A stretch of DNA of 64,000 bases from Candidatus Poribacteria bacterium (GTDB lineage Bacteria > Poribacteria > WGA-4E > PCPOR2b): NCBI GenBank assembly GCA_022826645.1, contig JAJDUM010000053.1, positions 1-64,000 on the forward strand, in the 5' to 3' direction. The position numbers and the translations under genes are program-made. The notes beneath the pieces are model-generated. The model worked only from the letters and a program-made list of their open reading frames with translations. It had not been told where the DNA came from and did no database searches. Positions 26,648-36,700 of this stretch are shown piece by piece; the first letter of the stretch is position 1; every line of letters starts with the position of its first letter.

Positions 26648-29206
26648 ATGCAATTATCAATTACTCTTGCTTGGCGTCATGCTTGGCGTCGTCCCACTCA
26701 AAGCATTTTCTTCATTATTGGCGTGGGATTGGGTGTCGCAATGATTGTCGCAATCGATCTCGCCACCGGTGCCGCTAACCGTGCTTTCTCGCTCAGCACC
26801 GAGGCCGTGGCAGGCAGAACCACTCACCAGATTGTTGGCGGCCCCACTGGGCTGGATGAGGGTGTTTATGTTGCGTTGCGGCAACGGTTAGGGTATCGAC
26901 TCAGTGCGCCGATTGTGGAGGGCTATGTCGTTCCCGAAGAATTAGATATGCAGCCCATGCGTCTGCTGGGTGTGGATAGTTTTGCGGAATCTCCGTTTCG
27001 GAATTATCTGAATGACAGCAACACCGGCTTTGGAGACAACAATGGATTCGCCGCGTTTATGGTTCAACCGGATACCGTTTTGCTCAGTGACGTACTTGCC
27101 GACCAATACGACCTCAATGCGGGCGATGCGATCCACATACAGGTGGGGAGCCGACGTCAAACGCTGCAGATTGTGTCTGTGCTGCGGTCTGACGAGAAAA
27201 ACGAGCAGCGCGGACTTGATGGGCTGCTAATCACGGACATCGGGACCGCCCAAGAGATATTGGGCAAAGTGGGAACGCTCGACCGAATTGATCTGATTAT
27301 TCCGGAAAGCGTACAGGGCAAAGCAGCGCTTGAACGCATTATCAGCATTCTGCCTCCCGGCACCCGGGTTGAGACAGTGACGGATTCGACTGTGGAGGAG
27401 ATGACGGCTGCGTTTCGATTGAACCTGACGGCTCTCAGCACACTCGCGCTGTTGGTCGGGATGTTCCTGATCTATAACACCGTTGTCTTTGGCGTGGTAC
27501 AGCGGCGGTCGGTGCTCGGCAGCCTACGTGCGTTGGGGATGACACGGGGCGAGATTTTCTCAATAATTCTCATCGAGGCGGGATTGCTTGGGACGATCGG
27601 CACAGCCCTCGGACTTGGGTTGGGATACCTGTTAGGCCGTGGTGCGGTAGGAATGGTTACGACCAGTATCAATGATCTCTTTTTTGTTGTGACTGTGCGC
27701 CATATCGACTTCCCGTCCCTGACAATGCTCAAAGGAGGTATCAGTGGCATCGCCGCAGCGTTGGCCGCCGCCGCACTCCCGGCTTATGAAGCGACCAATG
27801 TGCACGCCGCCTCTGCACTCCAACGCAGCAATATTGAAGAACGCACACGGGCGGCGCTAAACTGGGTGAGTGTGGTTGGGGGAGTGATTGTACTGTTGGG
27901 GGTTGGCATGCTGATACCCGAATGGCACCTGGGCATCACGTTTGTTGGTATCTTCGCCATTATTATCGGGATTAGCTTGCTTACGCCCACGCTGACTTTA
28001 GGGCTGATGCACATACTTTCAAGATTGATTAGGCTTTTAGGTGACCTCCTTAGTCCCTTAATTCGGCTTGCAATTCGCGACATTACGCGCTCGTTGAGTC
28101 GTACCTCCATCGCTATTGCGGCGTTGATGGTTGCGGTCAGTGTGATTGTTGGTGTTGGTCTGATGGTCAGCAGTTTCCGTCTGACCGTTGAGCAGTGGTT
28201 GACGGACCTCTTGCAGGCGGATGTCTTCATTTCGTCACCGGGTCTCATCTCGGATCAAACAACCTACCCGCTCGCGCCCGGTGTGATGGAGAAGTTGGGG
28301 ACGTTTCCCGGTGTTGATCGGGTCGCAACGAGCCGCATAGTCGACGTCAGTAGCGGCGACCTGGGGATTGTCCAGTTGGTTGCAGTCAGCATGGACATCG
28401 CCGGTGAAAAACGTCACTATAAGGCATCAGTAGGGGACCTCGCTACAACCTGGGGGGCATTGGAGGCAGGAGGGCTTATCATCAATGAACCGTTGTCAAA
28501 TCGATTCAAACTTGGCGTTGGCGACAAGGTCACACTTTTTACAGACCGAGGTGAGCAGCGGTTTCCGGTTGTGGCTATCGCCTATGATTTCGACGTACAG
28601 CCGGGCGCACTTATCGCTGATGCGGTCTACCGTACATTTTGGGACGATGCTGATCTGTCAGGTGTCGCACTTTTTCTGAAGCCCGGTGTTGATGTGGATG
28701 GCAAGATCAACGAACTGCGAGCCGCGTTTGCCGGTGAAGCTGAGTTGATAATCCGCTCCAGCCGCGCTTTGCGGGAACACTCGCTCGCTATTTTCGATCG
28801 CAGTTTTAGCGTAACCGTTGCGCTGCAAATGCTCGCCATGCTGGTAGCTTTCGTTGGTATACTGAGCGCGCTGATGAGTCTGCAACTGGAGCGACGTCGC
28901 GAGATCGGGACATTGCGGGCTATTGGCATGACACGGAGACAGTTGTGGAAGCTGACACTGGTGGAAACAGGGTTAATGGGCACGACTGCGGGGATCATCG
29001 CCATGCCAACCGGCTTTGTCCTCGCACTCATTCTCATCTATATCATCAATCTTCGCTCATTCGGCTGGACATTGCAGATGCACCTACAACCGATCTATTT
29101 CCTACAAGCCCTCGTCGTTGCGCTGGTTGCGGCGCTGTTAGCGGGGATTTATCCTGCATGGCGCGTCGGAGGGATGCAGCCGGCAGACGCGTTGCGGGAG
29201 GAGTAG
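26648..29206 (+). CDS. FtsX/MacB-type ABC permease, two FtsX domains
   Basis: 852 residues. An N-terminal membrane segment (SIFFIIGVGLGVAMIVAI, about 20-37) is followed by a periplasmic domain and two FtsX modules of three to four membrane helices each (about 260-460 and 730-850). The C-terminal motif LERRREIGTLRAIGMTRRQ near 760 and its first-half twin QRRSVLGSLRALGMTRGE near 285 are the cytoplasmic coupling loops that contact the ATPase. This is the duplicated form (as in LolCE-like or YbbP proteins), which acts on lipoproteins or lipids rather than importing solutes. It lies 126 bp after the ATPase gene. Confidence 0.85.
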   Translation: MQLSITLAWRHAWRRPTQSIFFIIGVGLGVAMIVAIDLATGAANRAFSLSTEAVAGRTTHQIVGGPTGLDEGVYVALRQRLGYRLSAPIVEGYVVPEELDMQPMRLLGVDSFAESPFRNYLNDSNTGFGDNNGFAAFMVQPDTVLLSDVLADQYDLNAGDAIHIQVGSRRQTLQIVSVLRSDEKNEQRGLDGLLITDIGTAQEILGKVGTLDRIDLIIPESVQGKAALERIISILPPGTRVETVTDSTVEEMTAAFRLNLTALSTLALLVGMFLIYNTVVFGVVQRRSVLGSLRALGMTRGEIFSIILIEAGLLGTIGTALGLGLGYLLGRGAVGMVTTSINDLFFVVTVRHIDFPSLTMLKGGISGIAAALAAAALPAYEATNVHAASALQRSNIEERTRAALNWVSVVGGVIVLLGVGMLIPEWHLGITFVGIFAIIIGISLLTPTLTLGLMHILSRLIRLLGDLLSPLIRLAIRDITRSLSRTSIAIAALMVAVSVIVGVGLMVSSFRLTVEQWLTDLLQADVFISSPGLISDQTTYPLAPGVMEKLGTFPGVDRVATSRIVDVSSGDLGIVQLVAVSMDIAGEKRHYKASVGDLATTWGALEAGGLIINEPLSNRFKLGVGDKVTLFTDRGEQRFPVVAIAYDFDVQPGALIADAVYRTFWDDADLSGVALFLKPGVDVDGKINELRAAFAGEAELIIRSSRALREHSLAIFDRSFSVTVALQMLAMLVAFVGILSALMSLQLERRREIGTLRAIGMTRRQLWKLTLVETGLMGTTAGIIAMPTGFVLALILIYIINLRSFGWTLQMHLQPIYFLQALVVALVAALLAGIYPAWRVGGMQPADALREE

Positions 29207-29221
29207 TATATCAATCTATCT

Positions 29222-30088
29222 ATGCACAATTCTAATATTACCGACGTTCTTAACCCATCCGACTGGATCACGATCGTTTATCTCGCACTCACCGGTATCC
29301 TTGTCTGCATTTTTCACAAGAACTTGCGGTGGTGGGGCATCTATGCAGTGTGTCGCGTGGGTGTCATATACGGTATTCTCTGGCTAGCTCTCATTCCCGA
29401 AGATTCTTTGTCGTTACCGCTGCAAGTATTACGCGATTGGTATCCGATTTCGACGATTTTGGTCTTCTACTTGGAGATACCGCCGCTGGCAAAAATGGCA
29501 CGACAAAGATATCTGGACGACAAGGTTATGGAATTTGAGGGACGACTGTTCAACGGCCAGCCGAGCATGTATCTGAGCGAGCGCTTTTCGTCCAAGTGGC
29601 TTTCGGAACTTTTACACCTGTGCTATTTCAGCTATTATCCCATTGTTTTCGGACTTGCCGGGATACTTTACTTTCAGGGTAGGTATGAAGCGTTTCACGA
29701 AGTCGTTTTTGCGGAGATACTGACCTTCAATTTATGTCTCAGTTGGTATATTGTGATGCCGGTCCTGGGACCGTACTACGTGTTTGAGAAAATCAGGGGG
29801 TCTATCGCGGAGGGACTTTTTTTTAGACTGGTACACATGATCCTTGCTACCGCAGCATCTAAAGGCACAGCGTTCCCAAGTTCCCACTGCGCGATCGGTG
29901 TGATTGTCGTCCTCTACGCCGCCCGTTATGACCCGGTTGCTTTTGCGATTATGTGCCCATTGGGTGTGGGGTTGGTGGTCTCGACAGTCTACGCCCGGAT
30001 GCACTACTTAGTTGACGCCATCCTTGGAACGGTAGTGGCAATAGTCGTCTTTGGGGCTGCGCCGTATCTCTATCGTATGCTAGTGTAA
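29222..30088 (+). CDS. PAP2-superfamily membrane enzyme (AUR1/IPC-synthase-like)
   Basis: 288 residues with about six hydrophobic segments. The PAP2 active-site motifs are present: FPSSHCAIG at about 219-227 with the catalytic His, and STVYARMHYLVDAILG at about 252-267 with the Arg, His and Asp of motif C3. The long spacing and the GPYYVFE segment fit the PAP2_3/inositol-phosphorylceramide-synthase-like branch rather than classical phosphatidate phosphatase. It begins 15 bp after the permease gene, so an ABC/PAP2 unit for lipid handling is plausible. Confidence 0.75.
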   Translation: MHNSNITDVLNPSDWITIVYLALTGILVCIFHKNLRWWGIYAVCRVGVIYGILWLALIPEDSLSLPLQVLRDWYPISTILVFYLEIPPLAKMARQRYLDDKVMEFEGRLFNGQPSMYLSERFSSKWLSELLHLCYFSYYPIVFGLAGILYFQGRYEAFHEVVFAEILTFNLCLSWYIVMPVLGPYYVFEKIRGSIAEGLFFRLVHMILATAASKGTAFPSSHCAIGVIVVLYAARYDPVAFAIMCPLGVGLVVSTVYARMHYLVDAILGTVVAIVVFGAAPYLYRMLV

Positions 30089-30214
30089 TCTAAGTCACCG
30101 CATGTCAGATTTGCTCGCTCTGGGTAAACATATCCAAGCCATCTTTGCGCGTATACAGTCCGCAGGTTGGGTCGAACGGGCACCGTGAATCCAACGCTTC
30201 AACGTGCCACCCTA

Positions 30215-30273
30215 GCCCCAGAGGGGCGACATGTTTATAGATGGGTGATAGCACGTGGCAACCAAAGCCCCAG
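30215..30273. repeat. Palindromic doublet, second unit interrupted
   Basis: GCCCCAGAGGGGCGACATGT followed by TTATAG at 30215-30240, then a 26-nt spacer and the start of a second unit (GCCCCAG) at 30267, which breaks off just before the family 1 element at 30288. The period is 52 bp. Confidence 0.55.
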
Positions 30274-30287
30274 TTATAAATCTCGAA

Positions 30288-30400
30288 GTTCATGTAAAAA
30301 GAAAGTGTAAAATGCGAAGCGAAATCGTAGGGGCGGGGTTTCCCCGCCCGCAGTAAGGGTTGGGCAACCCAACCCCTACAAAAATTCGGTTGTTCTAATA
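30288..30400. repeat. Family 1 element, right end missing
   Basis: Starts GTTCATGTAAAAAGAAAGTG and contains the same interior as the 43685 copy: GGGGCGGGGTTTCCCCGCCC and GGGTTGGGCAACCCAACCC palindromes, then AAAATTCGGTTG. The expected CTTAACATGAACC end is absent. No gene is visible between 30089 and 30555. Confidence 0.6.
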
Positions 30401-30465
30401 ACTATCGAGTATGAAAACTCAATCCACATGCTACCTGACAGCTCAGGTTAATACGACAAAAATAC

Positions 30466-30495
30466 TTGATTTCCACACTTAGTTCGGTGTATGCT
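30466..30495 (+). promoter_or_regulatory. Possible promoter of FAH-family gene
   Basis: TTGATT at 30466-30471 and TATGCT at 30490-30495 with an 18-bp spacer, 60 bp before the ATG. The -10 is imperfect. Confidence 0.35.
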
Positions 30496-30555
30496 ATGGG
30501 AAATTTACAGCCAGATTTATCCATCATTTCAATTTGTAGAGGCAGGTAAAAAAAC

Positions 30556-31557
30556 ATGAGACTAATACAATATTATCAACCAGGTCAAGGCAAGCGCGTA
30601 GGTGTTGTGACGCGAAGCGATGTTGTTACCGATATGAGCAGCGACGGGGATCGCGGCCTACTCAGCCGATCCGTAGAACCAGACGATATTGTGATTGATG
30701 TAACAAGCGATGAATCACCGGGGGTGTTAGAATTAATTGAACTCTCCTACAAGGAGGGGGTGAGCATGGGCATTCTGCTTGCCGACATCCAAGAGCGTGT
30801 TTCAGGTGAGACAAGCCATGGTACCCTACCGGGGCAACCGGACGAAGGCAAACTCAAATTTGCCACACTCGATGTGCCGCCAGATCCGGACGTGCCTCAC
30901 CTGTTATCGCCGCTTGACTCACCAGAGGTGTGGGGCTGTGGTGTGACCTATAAACGCAGCGCGGATATGCGGGATGACGACAGTGAGCAGGATATTTACA
31001 GCCGTGTCTACAACGCGGATAGGCCTGAGATCTTCTTCAAAGCAACGCCAGCCCGGTGCGTCGGTCCGAACGGCTTTATCGGTATCCGGAGCGACTCCGT
31101 ACTCACAGCGACCGAACCGGAGTTGGCGTACGTCCTCGGGGAAGATGGAGAAATTGTCGGTTACACACTCTGTAACGATGTGTCCGCGTGGGACATTGAG
31201 CGGGACAACCCGCTTTATCTACCGCAGTCGAAAGTTTTTTATGGATGCTGTGCGCTCGGACCTATGTTCGTGACCGCCTCCGAAGTTGATGATCCTTATA
31301 ATCTCAACATCAAATGCACAGTCATCCGAGACGAGAAGCCAATCTACAAAGGTGGCGTGAATACCTCCCAAATTAATTGGAAGTTTGAGGAACTTACCGA
31401 ATTCCTTTGCAGAGATAATCCCGTCCCCGTTGGAACGATTGTCTCCACCGGCACCGGCATCATTGTCCCCAATGATCTGCCGTTAGCACCCGGTGATATT
31501 GTAGAGATCGAGGCGGATGGGCTCGGTACGCTCTCCAATCCTGTTAAGCAGCTTTAG
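30556..31557 (+). CDS. Fumarylacetoacetate hydrolase (FAH)-family protein
   Basis: 333 residues. The C-terminal FAH fold is shown by VWGCGVTYKRSAD at about 131-143, the metal ligand region TATEPELAYVLG (about 190), GYTLCNDVSAWDIE with an Asp ligand (about 208), and SGTGIIVP-like STGTGIIVPNDLPLAPGD near 295. The layout with a substantial N-terminal region and the GCGVTYKRS block resembles 2-dehydro-3-deoxy-D-arabinonate dehydratase-type FAH proteins. Dehydration of a 2-keto-3-deoxy sugar acid is therefore a reasonable guess, not a demonstrated function. Confidence 0.8.
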   Translation: MRLIQYYQPGQGKRVGVVTRSDVVTDMSSDGDRGLLSRSVEPDDIVIDVTSDESPGVLELIELSYKEGVSMGILLADIQERVSGETSHGTLPGQPDEGKLKFATLDVPPDPDVPHLLSPLDSPEVWGCGVTYKRSADMRDDDSEQDIYSRVYNADRPEIFFKATPARCVGPNGFIGIRSDSVLTATEPELAYVLGEDGEIVGYTLCNDVSAWDIERDNPLYLPQSKVFYGCCALGPMFVTASEVDDPYNLNIKCTVIRDEKPIYKGGVNTSQINWKFEELTEFLCRDNPVPVGTIVSTGTGIIVPNDLPLAPGDIVEIEADGLGTLSNPVKQL

Positions 31558-31719
31558 AAACTTAACACGGAAACCATACCAACCCCGTAGGCGGGGCATC
31601 CTGCCCCGCCCTTAACGCCTTCACCGTCATTACACTCTGTTTTTACATGAGCCAACAACTTTGGAGATTCGGAAGAGAAAACTGGAACAAATTCAAGTCT
31701 CACAGACGAGGAGTATATC

Positions 31720-32064
31720 GTGGAACTCGCAAATACCTTTGAATTTATTACCCCAGAGAGGATTCGGATCAAAGGGACACGAGTCGGCATCGAAGTTGTA
31801 ATCGAGAAATTTCTTGAAGGTGCCAGCCCGGAGGAGATTCAACGACACCATCCACATCTGACCTTAAAGCAGATCTATGCAACGATTACCTATTACCTTT
31901 TCAATAGAGCGGAGATCGATGCCTATATCAAAGCCGGGCACAAACGGGTTGAAGCCGCTTACGAGGAACAGCGAAGAAATCCCTCGCCCGGTGTGAAGCG
32001 ACTCATAAAAGTAAAAGAACAGCGTGAGGCTTCAGGGCTGCAATTCCATGAAGAAGCACAGTGA
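31720..32064 (+). CDS. DUF433 family protein, possible antitoxin
   Basis: 114 residues with a GTG start eight bases after GAGGAG. DUF433 is a winged-helix-like domain seen as ITPERIRIKGTRVGIEVVIEKFLEGASPEEIQ, with HPHLTLKQIYATITYYLFNR as the recognition part. DUF433 proteins commonly pair with a DUF5615/PIN-like toxin downstream. Here no such toxin follows: the overlapping ATG frame at 32048 runs into a family 1 hairpin and stops, so the partner may have been lost. Confidence 0.75.
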   Translation: MELANTFEFITPERIRIKGTRVGIEVVIEKFLEGASPEEIQRHHPHLTLKQIYATITYYLFNRAEIDAYIKAGHKRVEAAYEEQRRNPSPGVKRLIKVKEQREASGLQFHEEAQ

Positions 32065-32099
32065 ACTTGGGCAGCTCTCTATAATTGTTGCCATAATAG

Positions 32100-32133
32100 A
32101 GAAACCGAGTTTTTTCCTCAAAACTCGGTTTCT
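32100..32133. terminator. Terminator-like hairpin (family 1 right end)
   Basis: AGAAACCGAGTTTT, loop TTCCTC, AAAACTCGGTTTCT: a 14-bp perfect stem 35 bp after the DUF433 gene, followed by the family 1 right end TTGCATGATCTCTTTACATG. Confidence 0.55.
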
Positions 32134-32224
32134 GTTGCATGATCTCTTTACATGAGTCATGATGTTTTGTTTCCACTCCACAAATCCGCCGAAAAAAAGA
32201 ACTGACAGCGAGAGGAGACTCCCC

Positions 32225-33331
32225 ATGAACCCCAAATACGTCGTCGCAACCCTCACATTCCTAATCTTCCTCTTCGCAGACCCACTGACCCAATCAAGTC
32301 CTGCGCGCTCCATTACAGATCTAACTGAACTGATAAAGCAGAACCCACTAAATGCCAGCGCCTATTTCGTGCGCGGCGTGGCTTACGTTCAAGAAAGTGA
32401 CTATGACAGCGCTATCAAAGAGTTTACTAAAGCCATAACTCTGAAACCCGACTACACCGATGCCTACTATTTTCGTGGAAAGGCTTACCTTTCAAGGGGT
32501 ACGACAGGCGATGCAAATCGCGCCATTTCAGATCTGACCAAAGTAATAAAACATGATCCTAATCATACCATCGCCTATCCCTTGCGTGGAGAAGCCCACC
32601 ATGCAAAAGGGGATTATGACAACGCCATCTCAGATCTGACGGAAGCGATACTGCTGAATCCCAGTTATGCCGGTAACTATTTATCGCGTGGGTTAGCTTA
32701 CAGGGAGAGGGATGATAGGAAGAGGGATGATTATGACAATGCCCTCCAAGACTTTACCAAAGCCGTGGCGCTAAAACCTGATTTCACCGAAGCCTATCTC
32801 AAGCGTGGGAAGGTTTATCATGACAAACGCGATTATAAGAGAGCAGTTGCTGACTTCACCAAGTTGGTAGAGCTGAAACCCGACGATGCCCATGCCTACG
32901 CCTTACGCGGAGGAGCTTACTTCAAAAAAGGCAGTTACTACCGCGCCGTTTTCGATTTTACCGACGCAATAGCACTAAAGCCTGATTATGCGGACGCCTA
33001 TGCTGGGCGTGGACGGGCTTACCAACTAAGGAGCAGTAAAGGAGACGAGGAGAGAGCCTTTGCTGACTTTAACAAAGTAATAGAACTGGATTCAAACCGT
33101 GCCGTAGCCTATGCCGGGCGTGGAAGAGCTTACCTGTTCATGGGCGATTATGACAAAGCTATTGCTGACTTGACCCAAGCAATACAATTAAAATCCGATG
33201 ATTTCAGCGTCCACTTTGCCTATCAGTGGCGTGCGCTGGCTTATGGCTCCAAAGGTGATATGAAACGTGCCAAGGCAGATCGTGCCAAAGCAGAAGGAGC
33301 ACTTGAAAACATACAAAAGAAAAAAGACTGA
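32225..33331 (+). CDS. Secreted TPR-repeat protein
   Basis: 368 residues from the ATG at 32225, which has GAGAGGAG upstream; the frame is open to 32159 but those residues precede the signal peptide. Residues 1-25 form a signal peptide (KYVVATLTFLIFLFADPL). About nine TPR units of 34 residues follow, with the consensus A-Y-x-x-R-G-x-A-Y and A-I-x-D-x-T-K-A-I-x-L-K-P-D-Y. It is probably a periplasmic protein-protein interaction scaffold. It precedes the restriction gene by 445 bp and is unlikely to be co-transcribed with it. Confidence 0.8.
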   Translation: MNPKYVVATLTFLIFLFADPLTQSSPARSITDLTELIKQNPLNASAYFVRGVAYVQESDYDSAIKEFTKAITLKPDYTDAYYFRGKAYLSRGTTGDANRAISDLTKVIKHDPNHTIAYPLRGEAHHAKGDYDNAISDLTEAILLNPSYAGNYLSRGLAYRERDDRKRDDYDNALQDFTKAVALKPDFTEAYLKRGKVYHDKRDYKRAVADFTKLVELKPDDAHAYALRGGAYFKKGSYYRAVFDFTDAIALKPDYADAYAGRGRAYQLRSSKGDEERAFADFNKVIELDSNRAVAYAGRGRAYLFMGDYDKAIADLTQAIQLKSDDFSVHFAYQWRALAYGSKGDMKRAKADRAKAEGALENIQKKKD

Positions 33332-33393
33332 AAGAAGGATTAGGAACTGACACTACCAAATTGTCACCCATTGGAAAACCATTGCCCTCCCAA

Positions 33394-33413
33394 GCCCCAG
33401 CGGGGCGACATGT
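33394..33413. repeat. Single palindromic unit
   Basis: One GCCCCAGCGGGGCGACATGT, lacking its partner. The surrounding gap 33332-33775 has no gene. Confidence 0.55.
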
Positions 33414-33571
33414 GCATTGCGTTATAATACGTAATGCGTAAGAAGCAGCTTAACCTTTTGCCCGGTTGGGAATTCAGCGAAGGTTGGAAAACGGGGAGTC
33501 GGGAAAACCAAATCTAATTTATCACAGGGACCCAGAGGAAGGCAACGAGTTTTCCAAAAAGACTTAGGGGC

Positions 33572-33609
33572 ATTTAGTTCTTCTGTAGGAGGGATTTCCA
33601 AATCCCGAC
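33572..33609. repeat. TTTAGTTCT...CCCGAC repeat
   Basis: ATTTAGTTCTTCTGTAGGAG continuing to AAATCCCGAC; the same 38-nt motif occurs in inverted orientation at 55142-55182. Confidence 0.5.
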
Positions 33610-33775
33610 ACTTCGCTCTAAGAGCGACTTACCGACTCTGACTTTTCAAACAAAATCCGTAATAAGCCTAAAACTGAATAGTGGAGCATAATCATCGTTG
33701 TTTTTGTGTACAAGTGTTCTACCTCTGATCAATGGAAAGCGACAAAAATCGTTAATCTTTCGTGAGGAAATAGAA

Positions 33776-36700
33776 ATGTCAGAAACACCACAACTTTACC
33801 TCGGATTAGAATCGGAAAGCGAGGAAGCGGCGACCGGATTCCAAGGGGTATTGAACCAACTTCGTGAATCTGCCACCTCCACATACCTCATCGGTAATGA
33901 GTTTGAACGACTCATGAAGCAATATCTCTCTATAGACCCCCTCTACAAAGAGCGGTTTACCGATGTCTACCTGTGGAAAGAGTGGGCGGCACTCCATACA
34001 GAATACGACGGGGTCGATATCGGAATTGACCTCGTCGCACGAGAGAGCAGCGGCGAATACTGTGCCATTCAGTGCAAATGTTTTGCGGAAGACACGCGGG
34101 TTTCAAAGCGACAAATAGACTCATTCATAGCCGCTTCAGCAGGCGAGTTGTTCACAAAGCGAATCCTCGTCCATACGGGCGCTGAATTAGGTCCAAATGT
34201 ACGCCGAACCATTGAGCCGTTGGGTGCCGACTTTCAAGTTATCGGCTATGGCCATCTTGCGAGCCGTCCAATTGATTGGCCCGACCTGCGCCAAGAGGCA
34301 CCGGAGCAACTGGACTATCGGCCAGAGCAGTTCAGTCTGAGACCGCATCAACAAGACGCGTTTAATGACGTTATCAACGGCTTCAAAGATTCAGATCGGG
34401 GCAAACTGATCATGGCATGCGGCACCGGCAAAACCTTCACCGCCTTGAGAATCGCGGAGGAGATTGCGCGTATCGGCGGGCGGGTGCTCTATCTCGTTCC
34501 GTCTATCGGTCTGTTTTCACAGGCGATGCGAGAATGGGTAGAGCAGCAGGAAGTTCCGCACCGCTATATCGGGATTTGCTCCGATACCAGTGCCGGAAAA
34601 AAGAGTGAGGATGTGCCCATTCAGGAGTTGGAGATACCAGTCACCACAGATCCGCAAAATATTTCTGAAGCACTGAGAACAACAGGCGAGGACGCGATGA
34701 TGGTGGTCTTTTGCACCTATCATTCGCTTCCCATTGTCGAGGAAGCACAAGATAAAGGAGCACCGGCGTTTGACCTCGTACTCTGCGATGAAGCACACAG
34801 AACCACTGGTATTGAGGGGGCTGACGATAAAACAAAAACATCCCCATTTGTGCTGGTGCACAACGCCGACCGCATCCGTGCAAAGAAACGGCTCTATATG
34901 ACCGCAACCCCACGGCTGTACACCGAAGTCGCGAAAGCAAAAGCCGCCCGCCATGACATCGAAGTGTTCTCCATGGACGACCCCGCCACCTACGGACCTG
35001 AGTTTCACCGCCTCCCCTTCTCCAGAGCCGTCGAGCGAGATCTGCTATCCGACTACAAAGTGGTAATCTTGACCATGTACGAGCCGGATGTGGACGCGGG
35101 GCTGCAAGGATTTGTCGGGAAGGGCGGAAGCGAGATAAACATCACCGATGCGACCAAAATCATCGGCTCTTGGCGGGCACTACAAAACCCAGAAGGGAAG
35201 TCCAATGGCGACGGGACAATCGAACCTCTGAGACGTGCAATTGCATTTAACAATACCATCCGCAACTCAAAACGTCTCACCGAACATTGGAATGCAGTGG
35301 TTGACAGTGCCATCGAACAGATGCCGGAAGACCAACGCCCGACTGATTTCATAGTTGAAACGCAGCATGTCGATGGACAGCATAACGCCTTCGATCGAAA
35401 AACCCGAATCGAATGGCTAAAGGGCAGCGCAAACAATAGCTGCCGTATCCTCTCAAATGCACGCTGCCTCTCCGAGGGAATCGACGTCCCCGCGCTCGAC
35501 GCGGTGCTCTTCATGACCCCCAGGAGTTCCCATGTTGACATCGTGCAAGCGGTGGGCCGCGTCATGCGAAAAACGGAAGGCAAACAGTACGGCTATATCA
35601 TCCTGCCGGTAGCAATCCCCCCCGGCACAGATCCCGCCGATGCTCTCAACAACAATGAACGGTTCGCCGCGGTCTGGAATGTCCTACGCGCCCTGCGTTC
35701 CCACGATGACAGACTCAACGCCGAAATCAACAAAATTGACCTCAACAAGACCGCTACCGATCAAATAATCTTCGTTGGTGGGGACGGGGATGGGGACGAG
35801 GAAGATCTACAACAGCGGATTTCGTTCGGCCTTGCCGAAATTCCACCCCAAGACATCTACGCCAAAATTGTGGAGAAGTGTGGCGACCGGAAATATTGGG
35901 AGAGTTGGGCGAAGGACGTCGCAGATATCTTCCAGCGAGTCGTCGTCCGTATTGAGAACCTACTGGACAACCTCGACAACGATGCGCTGCGCGAATGGTT
36001 CGACGCTTTCCACGCGGAGTTGCAAAGTTCAATAAATCCATCGGTGACTCGAAACGACGCGATTGATATGATGGCACAGCACATCTTGACGCGCCCGGTC
36101 TTTGAGGCGCTGTTTGAAAATTACGACTTTGCATCCCGCAACCCTGTGTCAATCGCGTTAGACAACCTGCGGAGAGATTTTGGGGAGTTCGGGCTTGAGG
36201 ACGAAACGCGGGATTTGGAGGGGTTCTACGAAAGCGTTCGGATGCGCGCCCACGGCATTGATAACAGCGAAGGACGGCAACGGGTCCTGCTGGAGCTATA
36301 CGAAAAGTTTTTCGCCAATGCCTTGAAAAAGGACGCGGAACGGCTCGGCATTGTCTACACGCCGGTTGAGGTAGTAGACTTCATCCTACACAGTGCCGAT
36401 GAGGTATTACAGCAGGAGTTCGGCAAAAGCCTGAGCGACGAAGGGGTACACGTGCTTGATCCATTCACCGGTGCCGGGGTATTCCTCGCCCGCCTGCTTC
36501 AATCGGACCTTATCCAAGCATCCGATTTGGAGCGAAAATACCGCCACGAACTACACGCGAATGAGATTGTCCTCCTCGCCTACTATATCGCAGCGGTCAA
36601 TATCGAAGAAGCCTACCGCGGTGAGCACAGAGAAGGGGGAGGCTATGAACCGTTCAACGGCATCGTATTGACCGATACGTTCAATCTGAATAAAGAGGGA

